Position numbers and translations under genes: made by a program. From an uncultured beta proteobacterium (GTDB lineage Bacteria; Pseudomonadota; Gammaproteobacteria; Burkholderiales; Burkholderiaceae_C), in contig CAIOLZ010000067.1 in assembly GCA_903859265.1 (NCBI GenBank), positions 1 to 25,465 of the forward strand: 25,465 nucleotides of DNA, read 5' to 3'. The notes under the pieces are model-generated. The model ran no database searches. It was not told the DNA's origin and worked only from the letters and a program-made list of their open reading frames with translations. Positions 23,062-25,465 of the stretch are shown one piece after another (positions within the stretch are counted from its first letter, which is position 1; every line of letters starts with the position of its first letter).

Positions 23062-23226
23062 CTAGCCCCCTCTTCCCCGATACCCAAAAAGAATGTAGGA
23101 AATGACGATGGCAAGAACAATTAACCCTATCGGGCCGATTCCCCAACCCATTCCCATTCCCCAATACAAACCACCGCCACCTCCGAACAGAAGCAGCAAA
23201 ACAATCGCAACAATCAGAATGTCCAT
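23062..23226 (-). CDS. 54-residue hydrophobic Gly/Trp-rich membrane miniprotein
   Basis: The minus strand from the ATG at 23226 encodes 54 residues. A hydrophobic helix (about residues 3-14, ILIVAIVLLLLF) is followed by a Gly-rich stretch with Tyr and Trp (GGGGGLYWGMGMGWG). A second hydrophobic helix (about 33-47) and a basic tail (GYRGRGG) come next. A strong ribosome-binding site (AAGGAG, seven bases upstream) supports translation. The layout resembles DUF3309-type small membrane proteins, often found near stress genes, but the family call is by general pattern only. It lies 52 bp downstream of the CsbD-like gene on the same strand and is probably co-transcribed. Confidence 0.75.
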   Translation of the reverse strand: MDILIVAIVLLLLFGGGGGLYWGMGMGWGIGPIGLIVLAIVISYILFGYRGRGG

Positions 23227-23278
23227 TACTTAACTCCTTGGACCAAGTGTGGCCCGGTTTACCAGTTATTTGTGTTAA

Positions 23279-23470
23279 TCAGGGTGTCTTGGTTGCATCT
23301 GCGAAATCCTTTTTCGCATCGCCCACGGATGCCTGAACTGCGCCAAGGTTTTTCTGAACATTACCTTTCATTTCAAGGTTCTTATTGCCCACGGCCTTGC
23401 CGGCGACTTCTTTCACTTTGCCCTTGGCCTCGTCGATTCTTCCTTTTACCTGGTCTTTGTTGATACCCAT
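23279..23470 (-). CDS. CsbD-family stress protein
   Basis: From the ATG at 23470 this is a 63-residue, hydrophilic, Lys/Ala/Gly-rich protein starting MGINKDQVKGRIDEAKGKVK. The QVKGRIDEAKGKVKEVAGKA block and the later EMKGNVQKNLGAVQ repeat are typical of CsbD (YjbJ-type) proteins, abundant under general stress; their molecular role is unclear. AAAGGAG lies about eight bases upstream. The frame stays open to 23722, but upstream residues have no family resemblance. It is divergent from the PRC-barrel gene across a 290-bp region full of inverted repeats. Confidence 0.92.
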   Translation of the reverse strand: MGINKDQVKGRIDEAKGKVKEVAGKAVGNKNLEMKGNVQKNLGAVQASVGDAKKDFADATKTP

Positions 23471-23492
23471 GATTAGCTCCTTTTGAAATTGA

Positions 23493-23507
23493 CCGACCAC
23501 TGGTCGG
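23493..23507. promoter_or_regulatory. Inverted repeat upstream of csbD-like gene
   Basis: CCGACCA and TGGTCGG form a perfect 7-bp inverted repeat around one central base, 23 bp upstream of the CsbD-like ATG. With a 1-bp centre it is better read as a DNA-binding site than an RNA hairpin. Confidence 0.45.
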
Positions 23508-23589
23508 GCGCAACAAGTGCCACGCCCGTTAACCATAGCCGGTAGTACCCATCGAATCTGTTCGTCGGTGCACAAACGAAATTTGTATT

Positions 23590-23604
23590 GCCAAAAAATT
23601 TGGC
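23590..23604. promoter_or_regulatory. Inverted repeat GCCAAA-AAA-TTTGGC
   Basis: A perfect 6-bp inverted repeat with a 3-bp A centre lies 120 bp upstream of the CsbD-like start. A dimer site or an intrinsically bent AT element is possible. Confidence 0.35.
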
Positions 23605-23632
23605 CAGATGATGGGTAAGAGTCCGGGATGTG

Positions 23633-23679
23633 CACGTCTGTAAAAGCGGACCTGAGGTGTGCGTTCTCGCACAGACGTG
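23633..23679. promoter_or_regulatory. Nested inverted repeats between csbD-like and PRC-barrel genes
   Basis: An outer 9-bp pair (CACGTCTGT 23633-23641, ACAGACGTG 23671-23679) overlaps an inner perfect hairpin (TGTGCG-ttct-CGCACA, 23658-23673). The two structures share bases 23671-23673 and so are mutually exclusive as RNA. Either could be a regulator site. Confidence 0.4.
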
Positions 23680-23700
23680 TTGAACAAATTAACTGAAACT

Positions 23701-23747
23701 TGTACCGGTCTGTACCAGCCATCCTTCATCGGTTGGCATCACCAACC
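23701..23747 (+). promoter_or_regulatory. Repeat and hairpin in the leader of the PRC-barrel gene
   Basis: TGTACC occurs twice one helical turn apart (23701-23706 and 23711-23716). A perfect hairpin GGTTGG-catca-CCAACC (23731-23747) ends directly at the AAGGA ribosome-binding site of the gene at 23761. Direct repeats at 10-bp spacing suit a regulator; the hairpin could affect ribosome access. Confidence 0.35.
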
Positions 23748-23760
23748 AAGGATCCAAACC

Positions 23761-24156
23761 ATGCATAAAAAACTTCCCACTATCGCTCTCGCAACACTGA
23801 CCACTTTTGGAGCGATGTGCGCGATGGCACCTGCCGTTGCCCAGGTCGCCGGCACAGCCACCGCAGTGGTCGAGTCAACCACGATCGCCACGGGCTGGAG
23901 CGTGAAAAAGACGTTGATGGGCAAGACGATCTACAACGACGCTGACAAAAAGGTAGGCACAGTAGAGGACTTGATCATTTCACCCGACAAGAACGTTTCT
24001 TATGTGATCGTCGGTGCGGGCGGTTTTGTCGGCATTGACCGGCATGACGTGGCCATTCCTGTCACGCAGATTCAGAACCATTCGGGCAAACTCGTGCTGA
24101 GTGGCGCGACCAAGGAATCGATCAAGGCCATGCCCGAGTTCGTTTACGCCCACTGA
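23761..24156 (+). CDS. Exported PRC-barrel domain protein
   Basis: The 131-residue protein has a Sec signal peptide (about residues 1-27, ending AVA|Q). A PRC-barrel-like domain follows (about 46-115): WSVKKTLMGKTIYNDADKKV, then VGTVEDLIISPDKNVSYVIVG and GGFVGIDRHDVAIP. PRC-barrel domains occur in photosynthetic reaction-centre H subunits, in RimM and in many small envelope stress proteins; the last type fits here. AAGGA lies about eight bases upstream. It is divergent from the CsbD-like gene. Confidence 0.88.
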   Translation: MHKKLPTIALATLTTFGAMCAMAPAVAQVAGTATAVVESTTIATGWSVKKTLMGKTIYNDADKKVGTVEDLIISPDKNVSYVIVGAGGFVGIDRHDVAIPVTQIQNHSGKLVLSGATKESIKAMPEFVYAH

Positions 24157-24468
24157 GTCAACGAAGAGCCCCCCGATCTACCTGCCCAATCGGGCTTGGT
24201 TGGCCGGTGGGAGCATCTACTTATTCCGGTGTACGCGGCGGCTTCAGGAATAGCTGGCTGGGAACTCACATGGATGGGGTCTAACCGTCCGGCGGCAATG
24301 AAGCTGCGCGGCTTTTGGGAAACTTGGCGTCGCTTATCACTTATGTTGCCGATGAAGCCTACTGAAATTTCCTGTACTTGATTTGCAATGTGCGCTACCC
24401 AACGGACTTTTTCTGTGTGCGGTGGCATCTTACGGTGCACGCGCTAAACGCATCTGGAGGAGTTCGCC
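24157..24468 (+). other. 312-bp gap without a recognisable gene
   Basis: Between the PRC-barrel gene and the next supported gene I see no convincing coding region; a 61-codon open frame (24196-24381) has no ribosome-binding site or family resemblance. A 6-bp stem (CCCGAT 24172-24177, ATCGGG 24189-24194) lies 16 bp after the PRC-barrel stop and could be a weak terminator, but no clear T-tract follows. The last part, up to GGAGGAG, should hold the promoter of the gene at 24469. Confidence 0.5.
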
Positions 24469-24786
24469 GTGTCTGAATGGAATGCAAGCCTGCAAGAAAT
24501 TGCGCATACAAAAATCCGGATAGCGCTCAGCCAGGACCAAAGTAATTTGGAAAAGCTTGCCGACGAAATTCTCGCGCCCCTTTCAACGGACTCTCACCCC
24601 CATAGACGGGACACGCTGCTTTCGCAAATCGTGGCACGCGAGAAATACTTACTCGCTCTGAGCAAATTGGTGCGCTTGAAATCCCAACCAGATGCGGATG
24701 AGGTGGCCGTGGACACGTTGATCGAACAATTGGTCTGCGCAAAACTTGCCTACTGTGCAACGCATGAACTCAACAGCACATTGTGA
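24469..24786 (+). CDS. Unrecognised 105-residue helical protein
   Basis: The GTG at 24469 has a very good ribosome-binding site (GGAGGAG, about six bases upstream), the main reason to believe the gene. The protein looks soluble and all-helical: ASLQEIAHTKIRIALSQDQ, then LEKLADEIL, a polar loop with SHPHRRD (about residues 42-48), and two further helices with LLSQIVAREKYLLALSKLVR and DTLIEQLVCAKLAYCATHEL. There is no signal peptide, membrane segment or recognised motif. The two Cys residues near the end (about 90 and 96) are six apart. No function is assigned. Confidence 0.7.
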   Translation: MSEWNASLQEIAHTKIRIALSQDQSNLEKLADEILAPLSTDSHPHRRDTLLSQIVAREKYLLALSKLVRLKSQPDADEVAVDTLIEQLVCAKLAYCATHELNSTL

Positions 24787-24885
24787 TCCGACAAAGCCAT
24801 AGGTGCGCTGGCACACAGCAATTGTCCAGTCACGAGAGCAAAGTGCGCCAATGAACCAATCCGCGATCTGAGGGTATCAACTGCT

Positions 24886-25269
24886 ATGCCCATTGTGCAG
24901 TTCCACAAAGCGACCAACCCCAATATGCCGGAGGCGGTCCTTATCAACACGGACGCTGTGCTTTTTGTAGAAGTGCCACCCGAAACCCAGATTGGCAGCA
25001 CGTCAATTCACGTGGTTGGATTGCACACGGACAGCATCCGAATCACAGACCCGTTGGTTGACGTGCTTTCAATCCTGCCGCCTCTGGTTTCCACTTACCG
25101 GCACTACCACGCCGGTGCTCCCCACGAAGGCGCTACCGCCGTGCACATTGCCCCAAAAAACGTGAGCTATATTTTGCCCAATGCGGCGCAAAACCCGGCT
25201 TTTTGGATCATCCACTTCCGGGACGAGTCAGAACTGCGCGTGGTGCACCCTTTGCCTGCCAACCTGTAG
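24886..25269 (+). CDS. Unrecognised 127-residue protein with an internal repeat
   Basis: The protein seems soluble and beta-rich, without a signal peptide. Two halves look alike. Residues 17-60 begin AVLINTDAVLFVEVP and end IRITDPL; residues 85-127 begin AVHIAPKNVSYILP and end LRVVHPL. Each has a strand, a short loop, two strands and a closing PL, which suggests duplication of a small beta unit. I do not recognise the family. The ATG at 24886 has only a weak GAGGG element upstream. The gene lies 99 bp after the 105-residue gene and 137 bp before the BLUF gene on the same strand. Confidence 0.7.
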   Translation: MPIVQFHKATNPNMPEAVLINTDAVLFVEVPPETQIGSTSIHVVGLHTDSIRITDPLVDVLSILPPLVSTYRHYHAGAPHEGATAVHIAPKNVSYILPNAAQNPAFWIIHFRDESELRVVHPLPANL

Positions 25270-25406
25270 GACTGGGCCCAAAAGGATTGTGGTCCGCTCC
25301 AAGATAAAAACGCTTTTACGCCTTTGCCAGCAGTCACCTATTTTCGGCAGCTCAGGGAAAAGCGTCTGTAAGATTGGTCTCCTCATGCAACGCAAGGGGT
25401 CCTGAA

Positions 25407-25465
25407 ATGCTTATCCGCTTGACTTATGTCAGCCGTGCTGTCGGTCCGCAGACCGGCACCATGAC
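25407..25465 (+). CDS. BLUF-domain blue-light sensor (N-terminus only)
   Basis: The right edge cuts this gene after 19 full codons. The residues MLIRLTYVSRAVGPQTGTM match the first strand and helix start of BLUF domains, which usually begin MxxRLxYxSRA. The Tyr in this strand is the flavin-contacting tyrosine of the family, and Ser follows it by two residues. AAGGGG lies about eight bases upstream of the ATG. BLUF domains bind FAD and respond to blue light. The output domain, and even most of the BLUF domain, is outside the window, so the call rests on this short motif. Confidence 0.65.
   Translation, partial: MLIRLTYVSRAVGPQTGTM

Noticed and set aside
24172..24194. Rho-independent terminator after the PRC-barrel gene
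   Set aside because: The stem is only 6 bp with an 11-nt loop and no T-tract; kept as a weak remark, not as a terminator feature.
25363..25371. CGTCTGTAA shared with 23635-23643 as a common regulator site
   Set aside because: Nine bases shared once in different contexts is too little to claim a motif.
1..25465. tRNA, rRNA, CRISPR, insertion sequence, prophage or toxin-antitoxin features
   Set aside because: I looked for cloverleaf-like segments, regular spacer repeats, transposase motifs and paired small genes and saw none that could be supported.

Overview
This 25.5 kb window is bacterial chromosome. Gene order, protein types and fairly high G+C suggest a betaproteobacterium of the order Burkholderiales, probably a Comamonadaceae-like organism. 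That placement is inferred from gene content and protein style, not from a database search. Almost all of the first 22.9 kb is ordinary, densely packed core genome.

Layout. (1) Positions 1-3072, minus strand: ndk - rlmN - pilW - rodZ-like, tightly spaced or overlapping; the last gene runs off the left edge. (2) 3148-6203, minus: rluD, scpB, rluB (RNA pseudouridylation and chromosome segregation). The lipoprotein gene bamD is divergent from rluD and starts at 6265. (3) 7043-9268, minus: a small DUF465 protein and a DinG/YoaA-type Fe-S helicase. A PP2C phosphatase is divergent from them (9325-10083, plus). (4) 10085-17459, minus: the 2-oxoglutarate dehydrogenase operon odhA - odhB - lpdA, followed by zapE and an exported coiled-coil protein. 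As given, odhB carries a one-base frameshift in an A6 run. (5) 17636-20262: an isochorismatase-family hydrolase (minus), divergent from an NlpC/P60 hydrolase and a DEAD-box RNA helicase (plus). (6) 20252-22886: an aldo/keto reductase and a DUF2835 protein (minus), divergent from a periplasmic ABC-type substrate-binding protein (plus). (7) 22887-25465: a looser accessory stretch of short genes. It holds a 54-residue membrane miniprotein and a CsbD-like protein (minus), then an exported PRC-barrel protein, two unrecognised proteins of 105 and 127 residues, and the first codons of a BLUF blue-light sensor (plus), cut by the right edge.

How the genes fit together. OdhA, OdhB and LpdA are E1, E2 and E3 of one TCA-cycle complex. 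BamD (outer-membrane assembly), PilW (type IV pilus), RodZ-like (cell shape) and ZapE (division) serve the envelope. RlmN, RluB, RluD and the DEAD-box protein act on RNA. The right-hand cluster looks like a stress-response neighbourhood with much intergenic regulatory DNA.

No tRNA, rRNA, CRISPR array, insertion sequence or phage gene was seen. I found no convincing new multi-gene system. The points most worth a second look are the odhB frameshift, the density of inverted repeats between csbD and the PRC-barrel gene, the short unrecognised genes beside the BLUF gene, and palindromes in the odhA and NlpC/P60 control regions.
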